From NCBI GenBank assembly GCA_964522105.1, contig CAZFVA010000003.1, forward strand, positions 121,499 through 185,498: DNA of 64,000 bases. The letters run 5' to 3'. Position 1 is the first letter of the stretch. Each line of letters begins with the position of its first letter. The DNA comes from JAGOFO01 sp964522105 (GTDB lineage: Bacteria > Myxococcota_A > UBA9042 > DTJE01). Both the position numbers and the translations under genes were made by a program. Below, piece by piece: positions 16,301-24,977 of this stretch. The notes under the pieces are model-generated. The model saw nothing but the letters and a program-made list of their open reading frames with translations, did not search any database and was not told where the DNA came from.

Positions 16301-17144
16301 CCTGGTCATTACAGGTGCTGCCTTCGTTAACCGGTGTCGGGGAGCATGAGCCGTTTACAGGGTTGCATGTGTTTGCCATGCAGAAGTCCTGTGTCCCGGG
16401 GCATGTGATGATGGTGGTCTGGTCAAGTACGCATTTCAGGCCGATGCAGCGAAGTGATCCGTTACAGACGTTGTTGTCGTTACTGTCAGCGCAGTCGCCA
16501 TCCAGGGCGCAGTCGCATGTGTTCGTTCCTGCCCTGCACACGCTGTTGTTGCACTTGTCATTTTCGGTACACGGATTGTTGTCGGAACATTCGGCCTTGT
16601 TCGGGACGTGGACGCAGCCTTTTTTCGGGTCGCACGAATCGTCGGTACACGGGTTATTGTCGTCGCACACGACGGTAGATCCGATGCAGACGCCACCAAG
16701 ACAATGGGATTCAGTGATGCAGTAATCTTCAGTTTCGCAGTCGGCGCCGTCAACTATCGGGGCGACAAGGCAGATTCCAATCCACGGATCACAGAACGTG
16801 TGATAACAAACTGGAAGCTCATCGTATTCACGTTCGCACGCCCTGTTCGAGCTGCATTCGAGCGGCGGTATGTCCGGGAAAGGTTGTTCAATATCGACGT
16901 AATCGTCTTGAATATCACGGGTTACGTCCAGATCGCCGTCCATGTCGGCAGTAACATCGGTCAGGATCAGGTCGGTCTGGCCTTCATCGGCTTCGATGTC
17001 CAGATCAATAACATCAGCCTGAAAGTCTGTGTCTTCAGCATTGACAAATTTTGAGCACGCCGCGAACGTCAGCATCATCAAGGTGATGATCAGAAGGATT
17101 ATGAGTTGCGGCCCCGGGCCCGCCTTATCTTTTCTAATGAGCAT
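13377..17144 (-). CDS. Giant Cys-rich repeat lipoprotein (slime-mould CTDC-type repeats)
   Basis: A 1255-residue lipoprotein: signal with lipobox FAAC (Cys30), an Asp-rich tether (~35-95), then Cys-rich tandem repeats almost to the C-terminus. Units of about 22-25 residues follow C-x-D-x-N-x-C-T-x-D-x-C, for example CDDNNPCTTDSC and CNDNNACTTDTC, resembling the Dictyostelium CTDC repeat (PF00526) common in lipoproteins of this bacterial group. The acidic Asn/Asp loops suggest calcium-stabilised, disulfide-bonded modules forming a long stalk or adhesin. It converges tail to tail with the radical SAM/Cys-repeat gene, 50 bases away, which raises the possibility of a functional link. Many antisense open frames here are artefacts of the repeat codons. 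Confidence 0.85.
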   Translation of the reverse strand: MLIRKDKAGPGPQLIILLIITLMMLTFAACSKFVNAEDTDFQADVIDLDIEADEGQTDLILTDVTADMDGDLDVTRDIQDDYVDIEQPFPDIPPLECSSNRACEREYDELPVCYHTFCDPWIGICLVAPIVDGADCETEDYCITESHCLGGVCIGSTVVCDDNNPCTDDSCDPKKGCVHVPNKAECSDNNPCTENDKCNNSVCRAGTNTCDCALDGDCADSNDNNVCNGSLRCIGLKCVLDQTTIITCPGTQDFCMANTCNPVNGSCSPTPVNEGSTCNDQDDCTLNDVCRAGVCAGDVAQCDDNNPCTTDSCTTAGGCTHELNTATCNDGNACTIDDMCVSGMCIGTRKPECGCIADAECAAFEDGNLCNGTLTCEKGQCVINPLTTVRCYDPIGKPCQRSVCVPATGRCSVIKLEDNRPCVDDNSCTFDEVCADGECVGFEVPCDDDNICTDDFCDRFGGCNHSYNTMGCEDGDPCSVQDKCVNGNCIAGIDRECDDGKPCTIDKCSSSIGCYAEPVVDTGVSCQSTDPCIIDAMCTNGLCVGTRKNCEDGDPCTDNYCDSTDGVCKKRFNSEPCEDGNICTIGETCSGGNCINGRARDCSDTDPCTADRCIVGTGCVNDHIMGCEHCPSGLDAECVSPYPCKLGTCDMSSDPLGRCLWTQDPCEDNNPCTTGNCNEWIGECRYEPVYGSCNDNNKCTLNDQCNSNTMECVGTPTVCNDGDVCTDDYCDTADGACKTTFNSAPCVDDDPCSINEFCLDGACVFIETKNCEDGDACTDNFCDPITGLCRETINAAECEDGDPCTVGDYCELGQCLTGNPKNCSDNNECTADVCRAGDGFCLHTPTAGISCGAANKCIISGTCNSSGTCDATYKTCNDQKFCTNDSCNPTSGLCIYTPNVLPCNDDDACTISDVCFNGLCSGTDRICNDSIACTNDSCNSSTGCVFTPVDALCDDNNVCTIDTCVAGQGCTHVPVANSLNLSCSDGLLCTLSDVCINGTCTGVQRNCADQIVCTADSCNPATGDCLNPYYIGPCDDGNPCTQNDACGSGRICTGTTRVCDDLITCTLDYCDSVNGCTFVTRNEQCDDANKCTVDACVAGVGCTHTPVTTPITCDDANPCTTSDTCNTTTGICAGIINTCNDNNVCTRDTCSANGTCQYSAQAGPCNDNVACTTGDVCNSGICYGTPSDTLCNDNNACTTDTCSVQSKACVYTSSQASVCDDFDQCTESDMCDGLTCAGFLNCQIEACQTDPRCIM

Positions 17145-17370
17145 TTCTTAATCCGCCTTATCTGTTAAGGACAATTCACACGGATACGGGGTATTTTACC
17201 AGTCCACGACGATTGGCGCAAAGGGCCTTCCATTCGAGTAACTCGGTTGCTTGACCCGGGAAGTATGCAGATGTATCTTGTGCCACTAAATAGTCCTGTC
17301 TTTTGATGCTCATATCTCAACTTATTGGCATAATGTGGCAGGCTCAACAAGGCCTTTCGAAGGAGCCTCG

Positions 17371-19185
17371 ATGTCAAAACGTAAACTGAGACTTCTGTTA
17401 CTGCCCTGCAATGTTGCCGAGGCTGCAAATCATGCCTTGTTCAGCCACGTGGCGTTATATCAAATACGGGCTTATCTGAATCAATTTGAGTACATCAGCC
17501 ATAATGTCGAAATAGAAGCGTTGCAGTGGAAGGCGCTTGTTTCTGAACGTGGACAGCCTTCGGAGTCGATTTCCGCCTTGTGTGGCCAGATTCAGCAGTT
17601 TGCCCCTGACATTGTTGCATTCAGTCTATATGTCTGGTCGATCGAGTCTTGCGTCCGCCTGGCTTCCGTCTTGAAGCAGATGTACCCCGGGGTTTTGATT
17701 ATTGCCGGTGGCCCTGAGGTAGCCGGGAGAGAACAGTTCGTCGTGGACTTTCCTGAATTCGATGTTGTTGTTCAGGGTGAAGGTGAGTTGTCGACAAGAT
17801 TGATTCTGGAAAGACTGATGTCGGGAGATTCTGATCTTACCGGGATTCCAAATATTTCTTTCCGTTCTGCCGAAGGGATGTTCGTTCACGGGCCGTTTTC
17901 GGGCGAGACCGAGGACCCGGCGCGTCTGCCCAATTTCTGGTCGGAAGGGCCATACGATAAGGAAAGTACCGCGAGGATTGCTAATTATACTGGCGCCCGC
18001 GGGTGCAACATGCATTGTCTGTATTGCCTGAATCCAACGCAGCGATTTGTTGCCAAGTCTTCAAAACAGGTAGTTGCCGAAATTGCTGCCATTGCAGCCA
18101 GGCCTGACGTCGATACTATTTTTGCTGTCGATTTTGACCTCTACGATGCCTGGAAAGCCGAACCCGAAATGCTGGCAACAGTCGCCCGCAGCATGAGGGA
18201 AGGGCAGAATCCAAGGTTGACCTTTTTCGCAAATCCGCAATCGCTGTCTGATCCGGCATTCATGGACGCTATGGAAAAGTTTCGAATATCAGAGATCTAT
18301 GTCGGTGTTCAGACGACCAACCGGGACGCGCTTGCGGCGGTCGGCCGTTCCTGGACATTGAAGTCCCTTGACCAGTTTGGCGACGTCCCCGAATCGATAC
18401 GTCGCATGACCACGCTTCAGATGATGTTGCCTCTGCCGTGTGAGACGCCCGAGACTTTCTACAATGGTCTTCAGCACTTTGTGAACCTTGGCTATTATCG
18501 TTTTCAAGTCTTCCCGACGGTTATCATGCGCGGGACCGAGATACACCGTCAGGCCGCAAAACTGGGGCTCAAGTACCTTCACCGGTCCCCTTATTATTGC
18601 TTCGAAACGCCAACTTTTTCTGTCCGTGATTGGGTTGATGCTTGCGCGGTCGGGCAATTTTTTGAGGTTGCCATGGCTCGGGCTTTTGAAAATCCTGACC
18701 ATCTGGAAGAGGGATGGCTCCAGCTATCGGAGTTTTTTCGCCGGTATACTGTGCTCGACATTGCCAATCGTGTTCGTGACAGGGGGCCCGTTGGACAGGT
18801 CATTGACGATTTATTATCCGAGGTCGGGCTCGGTTTCGCCCCGGTATCCGGCCATCAGAACGTCTCCCCGTCCGTAAACATTGCAACAGATTCAGGGAAG
18901 TGCCCGGAAGATACCAGAGTTTCTCGTGAAATTTTTCCGACTGAAAGTGTCCTCAAGAATCTGGCCGCGCAGAATAATCTGTTGTGGGACGGTGAGGAGT
19001 TTGACGGGTGGCGTCTTTCTTTGAATCTGGTTGAGGATGGATGCAGAGTGGTTGTGATGCTTTTCCCGGCGACGGATAACTCGCCCTGCTATCGCGAAGT
19101 GAGGCATCTCAAGCTGGCCTATTCGGGTTCGCTTAAGAAGGTTGGGATGCTGGATGATTTGAGTGCCTGTATCGAACATGGTTGA
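17371..19185 (+). CDS. B12-binding-domain radical SAM protein
   Basis: A 604-residue protein. Residues ~5-165 form a Rossmann-like cobalamin-binding-type domain (DIVAFSLYVWSIESC, VLIIAGGPEVAG, VVVQGEGELS). Residues ~205-440 form a radical SAM domain with CNMHCLYC (Cys212, 216, 219) followed by the usual C-terminal helical part. A further ~90 residues at the end belong to no recognised domain. The classical DxHxxG cobalamin-ligand motif is not evident, so B12 may bind base-off without it or not at all. The start at 17371 has AAGGAG seven bases upstream. It is followed by another B12-type radical SAM gene and a membrane protein; the substrate is unknown. Confidence 0.82.
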   Translation: MSKRKLRLLLLPCNVAEAANHALFSHVALYQIRAYLNQFEYISHNVEIEALQWKALVSERGQPSESISALCGQIQQFAPDIVAFSLYVWSIESCVRLASVLKQMYPGVLIIAGGPEVAGREQFVVDFPEFDVVVQGEGELSTRLILERLMSGDSDLTGIPNISFRSAEGMFVHGPFSGETEDPARLPNFWSEGPYDKESTARIANYTGARGCNMHCLYCLNPTQRFVAKSSKQVVAEIAAIAARPDVDTIFAVDFDLYDAWKAEPEMLATVARSMREGQNPRLTFFANPQSLSDPAFMDAMEKFRISEIYVGVQTTNRDALAAVGRSWTLKSLDQFGDVPESIRRMTTLQMMLPLPCETPETFYNGLQHFVNLGYYRFQVFPTVIMRGTEIHRQAAKLGLKYLHRSPYYCFETPTFSVRDWVDACAVGQFFEVAMARAFENPDHLEEGWLQLSEFFRRYTVLDIANRVRDRGPVGQVIDDLLSEVGLGFAPVSGHQNVSPSVNIATDSGKCPEDTRVSREIFPTESVLKNLAAQNNLLWDGEEFDGWRLSLNLVEDGCRVVVMLFPATDNSPCYREVRHLKLAYSGSLKKVGMLDDLSACIEHG

Positions 19186-19305
19186 GTTGTTCCGATATGT
19201 CTTTGATTTCATGTTGAATTTCAATTGGTCAGGGTCAGGTGTCATTGACACTGCCGGCGATCCGGGCTAATCAGCAGCGGCATTTAATGCTGTGGAAACC
19301 TTGCG

Positions 19306-21045
19306 ATGTCTTGTCTGCCAGGCGAAATATCTTCAAACGCTTCGGTTATTTATGTTCATCCGTGCGGCAATCTTAACGACTTGATTGTGCCGGCGGGTGC
19401 TCTCGGCGTGGTTAATGGCCTGACAGTTCCATGCAACGGTTACTACGCTTTTGAAGTCCCGCAGGAAGCGATAATCGGCGCAAAAATTCTGTTGATGGAC
19501 TGCCACTGGGCGCTGTCACTGGACGGAGTCGTGCGGATGGCCGCCATGGCGCGTCTGCTGAATCCCGATATTCGCGTGATTGTCGGTGGCATCACCGCTT
19601 CGGTGTGGGCAAAGCGAATTCTGGATGCTTCTTCTGTTGATTATGTAATTCAGGGCGACGCTGAAGAGGCTTCAAGAACCCTTGTATCTGAAATACTTGC
19701 AGGTCGTGAACCGGGTCCGATTCCAAATGTCTGGAGCCGTACCGGCGCACCGCCGTGTTATCAACGCATTTCTGCGGATGCCTTTTCTGAAATTAACACG
19801 ATCAAGGCCGACTGGTTTCCCACTTTTGATCGTGTATCCCGCCTGAATACTTATTCATTTTCCCCGGCTCGCTGGATTATTGCGGCCCGTGGTTGCGCCC
19901 GTCGTTGTGGTGTCTGTTACGGCTCGTATTCGTCGTCGTTTGGTGGTGGAGTTCTGCTGCGCAGCCCCGAAAGTGTCGTCAGGCTCATTCGTGAAGCCGC
20001 CCTTGACGGGCAGCAGTCCCTTCGTATTTTCTTTGGTCGTCCGCCATTGAAGTACATTGAAAAGGTTATGGATCTGCTTGCGGCTTCCCCGACGTCATTT
20101 TCCAACTTGGTCGGCCTGTATCTGTGCACCCCGCTTACCGGTGCCGTCATGGCAAAGATGCGCACGGCCCTGCCGGACACCTTGCTGATGATTTCGTCGG
20201 TCTGGCCTTCTGAACAGGAAGCCGACGGGCGTTCAATGCAGTCCATGCAGCTTGAAGAGGCTGCCTGTCTGGCAATGGCCGCTGAAGCGGGACCTGAAAT
20301 CGAGATGGAATTCTGGTATTCGCGTGTCGAAACTCTGCAACGCCTGAATACTGAATTGAACAGTGATTTGTTTCCTGCGGCCAGGCCTGTCAACGGCTAT
20401 ACCTGGAACATTGCCCGGCCGAATGAGGCGGTGACGAAGGGGGACGCCAAACTTGATGAAATGCAGTGGCAGCAATCGATGGATTTGTCAGGCAGGACGG
20501 GGTTGTGGCAGATAGCTCGCCGCCTGTCGCCTGTTCTTGCTGAATTGTTCAAGCCGTTCGGTGACCTGGACGTTATTTCTGAAGATCCGCAGGACATGGC
20601 GTGTCCCGATACAAACCTTGTTTCTTTCTGGAACGAATCGCAAAAGCATTGGAAACTTTGTAATTTTCCACTTCTGTTGACGACGCGCTTTCGAGCCTGG
20701 CCATATTGTCTTGTCGGCAAGCCGCCGTCGGTCACTTCCAGGTTCCCGGTTCCGAAGGGCATGCAGTTTCTTCCTGCAGGTTCATGGCGTTTGGCTGCGT
20801 CTGGGATGCCGGTTACAATGGATTGGGAAGTCGATCATCACGGGTCATTTCTGCACGCCAGTCTTCCCGCCGTTCCCCCGGGGTCGGATGGGTGGGTTTT
20901 TCTTCCCGATTCCGGTGATGCAGAAGTTGCCGGGTCATTTCTGGCTGGTGATGTGCTGAGTGTCCCGGGTGATGCCTGTTCAGGCGGTGGCCTTCTGACG
21001 GTGCGCCTTGTGGTGTACCGGTTGCAGATGTTTTGGAAGGTCTGA
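19306..21045 (+). CDS. Second B12-binding-type radical SAM protein
   Basis: A 579-residue protein with a cobalamin-binding-like N-terminal domain (~50-135: ILLMDCHWALSLDG, VIVGGITASVWAKR, VDYVIQGDAEEA) and a radical SAM domain with CARRCGVC (Cys197, 201, 204). The C-terminal ~130 residues are beta-rich and unrecognised. DCHWALSLDG is close to, but not, the DxHxxG cobalamin ligand signature (His is two after Asp, as expected). The ribosome site is weak. The stop abuts the start of the membrane protein gene, so the two are co-translated. Possibly the pair of radical SAM proteins acts on one lipid, glycan or natural-product substrate; that is inference. Confidence 0.78.
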   Translation: MSCLPGEISSNASVIYVHPCGNLNDLIVPAGALGVVNGLTVPCNGYYAFEVPQEAIIGAKILLMDCHWALSLDGVVRMAAMARLLNPDIRVIVGGITASVWAKRILDASSVDYVIQGDAEEASRTLVSEILAGREPGPIPNVWSRTGAPPCYQRISADAFSEINTIKADWFPTFDRVSRLNTYSFSPARWIIAARGCARRCGVCYGSYSSSFGGGVLLRSPESVVRLIREAALDGQQSLRIFFGRPPLKYIEKVMDLLAASPTSFSNLVGLYLCTPLTGAVMAKMRTALPDTLLMISSVWPSEQEADGRSMQSMQLEEAACLAMAAEAGPEIEMEFWYSRVETLQRLNTELNSDLFPAARPVNGYTWNIARPNEAVTKGDAKLDEMQWQQSMDLSGRTGLWQIARRLSPVLAELFKPFGDLDVISEDPQDMACPDTNLVSFWNESQKHWKLCNFPLLLTTRFRAWPYCLVGKPPSVTSRFPVPKGMQFLPAGSWRLAASGMPVTMDWEVDHHGSFLHASLPAVPPGSDGWVFLPDSGDAEVAGSFLAGDVLSVPGDACSGGGLLTVRLVVYRLQMFWKV

Positions 21046-22596
21046 ATGACTTCAGAAACAAGGGGTAATCTGTCAGTGGTTCTTCGGTTGCTGGACCGCT
21101 GGACTGTTGCGGCAGCTTTGTTGGTGATTGGATACCTGGCGTTCAGTTTCTTCGCGTTGCAGATTGCTATCGAAAATCATTCCGGGGGTCTTGGCTCGTC
21201 GATCATGGACGGCATGGACGGCCTGGCTATGACCGACAAATGGGACCTTCAGGCCAATCTGCGGGAATCAAGAATCTTCATGCAGTTGATAATGTGGGGT
21301 TTTTACCCGGCAAGTGCGCTGTTCAAGTTAATTTGTGGCGACACATGGCAGGCGATGTACCTGATGCTTGGTATGTCAATCGTTACGGTTACTTCCGGTG
21401 CCTGCATGGTGTTTATTTATTCGCGTGAGGTGCTGCGGGATTCTTTGGTGTCGTTCCTGCTGGTCGTTCTGTACTTCCTGTTGCCCGCCGTGTTTGCCAA
21501 TACCGCATACTGGTATGGTCAGCCGCCTTTCCTGCTGCTGATGGGCGCCCTTTACATTATGCGGTGGCGATTGAACTGGGTTGCAGTTCCTGTCGTCATA
21601 CTGGCGTCCGGCTGCCATCCTGTGTCAGTGCCTGTGTTCGCAGGGCTGGCCTGGGCAGCATTCAAAGCCCCGCTGCGCGGTAACCCTCCATTGATGCCGG
21701 GTTTCGATCGTCGTGACGCGGTCGCAGCCCGGAACTGGCGGCTTTCATTGATTCTTTGTGTCGTGCTGACGGTGTGGGCCATTATTTTGGTTGTCGGTTC
21801 CAGGGCTGGTGTATCTGTCAGTCAGCGCGGACTGTTATGGGATTTCTTTATTGGTAAATTTCATTCCGCTGTGATTCCGACCAACCTGGTCCAGGTCTTT
21901 TTCTTTTTCCTTCCGATGCTTTTTCTGCCTTTGTCTAATGCTGTCTGGCTTCCTGCCGTCGGCATCGCTCTTGCGTATGGCGTGTTCGGGTCTCAGGGCG
22001 TTGTGACCGGATTTTCCCTGCCTCTTGTCGGATTTTCAATGCTGGCGATGGTTCACCGGATGCAAGGTCTGGTTGTCAACACCCGGCGTACCGTAGTCGT
22101 TGCGGCCATCGTTACTGCCGTGGGCGTCAATCTGTTTGTCCCCTGGCCGAATCTGTTCCCGCTTATGGTCGAGCCGTTGACCGGTGGAGCCCTGTCACCT
22201 TCTTCCTGGGTCGTTAATCCGCAGGAGGCTGCGATTAATAAACTGATCGAAGAAAAAATTCCCGAAAATACGAAGAGTTGCCTTTCAACGTGGCAGATCG
22301 GTCCGGTCCTGGCTCAGCGTTGCCAGAAGGTTACTGCGCTGTCGTTTCCGTTTCGTCGTCAAACGTATGAATTGAAGGATTTTCTGGACATCGGTGATCG
22401 TGGCCGGATCGCTGCCGGTCATTGGGATTTCATCCTTGTTGATCTAAGGCGGGAAAGAAACTCAGTTGGTCTGGACGTTTTGATTCGTCGCATTCAAGAC
22501 GCCGGTAAGTGGGAAGTCGCGGGTCGCACAGGGGAAGTCGTTTTGTACAGGCGCATTGCCCAGGGTGTTGGCGCTAAGGGGCTTGTTCGTTTGTAG
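21046..22596 (+). CDS. DUF2079-like polytopic membrane protein
   Basis: A 516-residue protein with about ten TM segments (~20-370) and a soluble C-terminal domain (~390-510). The end, with IPENTKSCLSTWQIGP followed by a strand, aromatics and WDFILVDLRR, resembles DUF2079 and GT-C-like membrane proteins, where a similar extracytoplasmic domain follows the helices. The ATG directly follows the stop of the radical SAM gene, so they share a message. The end overlaps by 23 bases the convergent SGNH gene. A polyprenyl-linked sugar transferase role is possible; no catalytic residues can be named. Confidence 0.6.
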   Translation: MTSETRGNLSVVLRLLDRWTVAAALLVIGYLAFSFFALQIAIENHSGGLGSSIMDGMDGLAMTDKWDLQANLRESRIFMQLIMWGFYPASALFKLICGDTWQAMYLMLGMSIVTVTSGACMVFIYSREVLRDSLVSFLLVVLYFLLPAVFANTAYWYGQPPFLLLMGALYIMRWRLNWVAVPVVILASGCHPVSVPVFAGLAWAAFKAPLRGNPPLMPGFDRRDAVAARNWRLSLILCVVLTVWAIILVVGSRAGVSVSQRGLLWDFFIGKFHSAVIPTNLVQVFFFFLPMLFLPLSNAVWLPAVGIALAYGVFGSQGVVTGFSLPLVGFSMLAMVHRMQGLVVNTRRTVVVAAIVTAVGVNLFVPWPNLFPLMVEPLTGGALSPSSWVVNPQEAAINKLIEEKIPENTKSCLSTWQIGPVLAQRCQKVTALSFPFRRQTYELKDFLDIGDRGRIAAGHWDFILVDLRRERNSVGLDVLIRRIQDAGKWEVAGRTGEVVLYRRIAQGVGAKGLVRL

Positions 22597-23620
22597 AATC
22601 TGGTTCTGTGTCAGCTTTGGTTTCCGCGCCCGTCCTGCTTTTAATCACAGGTTTCAAAATCTCAACCAACCGCTGCGCCGTCGCTGTAACAGTTTCGGGG
22701 GTCAGGTCTTCTTCAGAATATAAAGACCGCAGTCTATGCCCGGCTTTGTTGACTGCCGGCGCCGACAGGTCCGCAAATGTGAACCCGATTTCGCTGCAGA
22801 ATTGACCTGGCGCCACCTCTTTTCCACCCTGTCCCTGGCCGGACTGAAAGCGATTTTCTGACAGATGCATTTGAGTCAATGTCGCAAGAATCATCGTGGC
22901 ATCCGGCGAACTTTCTTGAAAACGCTGAAGAATCACACCAAGGATAAGAGGAGTCTGGGGCAGCGCGAACGTGTGTTGAACATCAGTGAGGGCATTGCCA
23001 CTGTTTTTGATTTCCAGAAATCGCGCCAGCGCCGACAGCTTTTGCAGCGATTCCCGGACAGGTAAAGCGGCCCGGGTACACAAGGGCGCCCTGTATGACC
23101 GGTCGCTTGCCAGAATCAGCACTATGTCGGGTTTTATCTTTGGCGCAAGTCCTTGAAATTCGAAGGATTGTTCTTCAATGTTGAAATCAGGGAAGCCCAG
23201 ATTCAGCACATGGACCGCAAGCCCGGGGTTGTCAGCTTTCAACACGGCTTCTATTTGTTGCGGCACAGTCATTTCGTCGGTCATGCCGGTTCCGAACACC
23301 ACGCTGCCACCAACGACCGCGATCGTCAGACCATCTTTTGCTGTCGGTTCAGGTCCCCTGAAACCAAGGCTGTTGATGTGGTGCTGGACCGGCTTGCTGG
23401 TCAGGCCATAACTGTGAAACGTCTTTGTTGAGCCTGGAACCGGGCGGATGCAGTTTCGATTCCCGCGATCAAAGGCAACCTCGACTGCCGGGTATGTTGC
23501 GACGACGAAAAGCCGCAGTATCAGCTCAGCTCCAATAAGGTGCGCACCGATGCCGATCAGGATTGCTTTCCAGCGCCTGCACAGAAACTTTCCGATTGCG
23601 GCGGGATCAGGCATCTTCAT
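22574..23620 (-). CDS. Membrane-anchored SGNH-like hydrolase
   Basis: A 348-residue protein with one N-terminal TM helix (~14-38) and an extracytoplasmic SGNH-type domain: block I AVVGGSVVFGTGM with the candidate Ser, then LNLGFPDFN (block II region) and DIVLILASDRS (block III region, with D in place of the usual N). No clear D-x-x-H block V is seen near the C-terminus, so activity is uncertain. This layout resembles the AlgX/AlgJ-like and DUF-type SGNH proteins that add or remove O-acetyl groups on glycans. The start at 23620 (ATG, GAGGG three bases upstream) is preferred over the TTG at 23641. Confidence 0.55.
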   Translation of the reverse strand: MKMPDPAAIGKFLCRRWKAILIGIGAHLIGAELILRLFVVATYPAVEVAFDRGNRNCIRPVPGSTKTFHSYGLTSKPVQHHINSLGFRGPEPTAKDGLTIAVVGGSVVFGTGMTDEMTVPQQIEAVLKADNPGLAVHVLNLGFPDFNIEEQSFEFQGLAPKIKPDIVLILASDRSYRAPLCTRAALPVRESLQKLSALARFLEIKNSGNALTDVQHTFALPQTPLILGVILQRFQESSPDATMILATLTQMHLSENRFQSGQGQGGKEVAPGQFCSEIGFTFADLSAPAVNKAGHRLRSLYSEEDLTPETVTATAQRLVEILKPVIKSRTGAETKADTEPDSTNEQAP

Positions 23621-23661
23621 AAACCCTCGTGCATTGTCCAAAATTCATGGCGGTGCAGGTT

Positions 23662-24915
23662 TCAGTTGCAGTAAACGCCAATCATCCGGTCACCACCGAT
23701 CGTCGGGACACCGTCTTTGATGATTACGCCGTTTAACACCTTGAATATCTCTTCGGCAAGAATTACGTGGCCGTAGTTGTTGTAGTGCAGTTCGTCCCAC
23801 AGGCTGAGGTCGAGGTCGGCCTTGTTCATTCTCGAAAACAGGTCGACCAGGATCAGGCCGTCAATACCTGCGGCCCAGCGGAGTAGTTTTTCCATTTCGG
23901 TCTGGAAATATTGTGCCACCACCTCAGCAAAATTTCCGGTTGCGTCGGCCCACAAATCAGACATGGCGTAGTTCGGATAAATCAGCCAGATGATGTCGGC
24001 GTCCGGTTTCAGTCTGCGGACTTCGTTGTAGATAGTTTCGATGTTGGATTCAACAGTGGTGATTGTCGTCGTAATGCCGGCCATCAGTTGGTCGAGCGGC
24101 AGGTTCTGATGATAACGGACGTAGTCCATTATGTCGTTGCCGCCAATCGTGATGAAGACGATGTCGGCGTCGGGCAGTTCGGGTTCGATGTATCCGAAGT
24201 AGGATGTTTCCGGCATCCAGTCAGTTGAAACCGACCCGGCCACAGCGTGATTCTTGATCGTTATTTCGCCGAATCCGCCAAGCCACGTTTGAAGGTTGTC
24301 GAAAAAGTAGATCGGCCCGCCCCGGCGTGGGATGCTGTCGCCCATGATGACCATCTTCAACTTGCCTTCGGCCAGTGCAATCGGGGTTCGGCGGGCCATG
24401 TTGTGGGACGTTATTTTGCAGTCAGGGGCGTCAATCTTCAGTATGCGATAGCCGTCAGTGAAGGCGCCTTCGCCGTCCGAAACGAACGAATACCAGCCTT
24501 CATCGCATGTGAATCCGGCGCCGGTGAACGGCTCGATCTGGCTGACTGCCACGCCGGGCAACGGTGTGTCGTCGTCCTTGAATGACTGGGCGAATGAAGT
24601 CAGGGAACTGTCGTTATTGTCGTTATAGGTAGTTACCTTGATGATCGGGCCTGAAAGTCCTTCCTGGCATGGGCGCGGCACCGGCGTTGTGTCAATCGGT
24701 GTGTCGGTCGTCAGACTGTCGGTCGTGTCGCCGCTGTCGGTTGCCGTCATCGTATCGCCGACATCGTGGCTGACCGTATCCTGCACTGTCGTGTCAGACG
24801 TCATTTCGTCGGCAACGAACCCATCGCTGTTGATGTCAGTCGGCGAAGTCGTGCCACAGCCTGAAATCGTCACTACAGATAAAACCAGAACCAATATGGA
24901 TATGACCTTTTTCAC
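23662..24915 (-). CDS. SGNH/GDSL hydrolase lipoprotein
   Basis: A 417-residue lipoprotein: lipobox ISGC (Cys20), a Thr/Asp-rich tether (~25-80), a small beta domain, then a GDSL hydrolase domain with block I MGDSIPRRGG (Ser), block III VFITIGGNDIMDY (Gly/Asn) and block V LWDELHYNNYGH (catalytic Asp and His). All catalytic blocks are present, so an active esterase on the cell surface, such as a carbohydrate or lipid esterase, is expected. The start is GTG with GAGGG upstream. It has the same orientation as the neighbouring SGNH gene 42 bases downstream, and the two may be cotranscribed. Confidence 0.82.
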   Translation of the reverse strand: MKKVISILVLVLSVVTISGCGTTSPTDINSDGFVADEMTSDTTVQDTVSHDVGDTMTATDSGDTTDSLTTDTPIDTTPVPRPCQEGLSGPIIKVTTYNDNNDSSLTSFAQSFKDDDTPLPGVAVSQIEPFTGAGFTCDEGWYSFVSDGEGAFTDGYRILKIDAPDCKITSHNMARRTPIALAEGKLKMVIMGDSIPRRGGPIYFFDNLQTWLGGFGEITIKNHAVAGSVSTDWMPETSYFGYIEPELPDADIVFITIGGNDIMDYVRYHQNLPLDQLMAGITTTITTVESNIETIYNEVRRLKPDADIIWLIYPNYAMSDLWADATGNFAEVVAQYFQTEMEKLLRWAAGIDGLILVDLFSRMNKADLDLSLWDELHYNNYGHVILAEEIFKVLNGVIIKDGVPTIGGDRMIGVYCN

Positions 24916-24977
24916 GGCAGGCCCTCGAATTTGACTGACGTATATTACAGTGAAGAAAGTGGCGGGACAATCCGGGC

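Noticed and set aside
13377..17144. Many long antisense and other-frame open frames over the Cys-rich gene
   Set aside because: Repeated Cys/Asn/Asp/Thr codons leave few stops in other frames; the translations lack domains and starts with ribosome sites.
17325..17340. Sigma-54-like box (TTGGCA ... GTGGCA) upstream of the B12-type radical SAM gene
   Set aside because: The GG-to-GC distance is one base short of the strict -24/-12 spacing.
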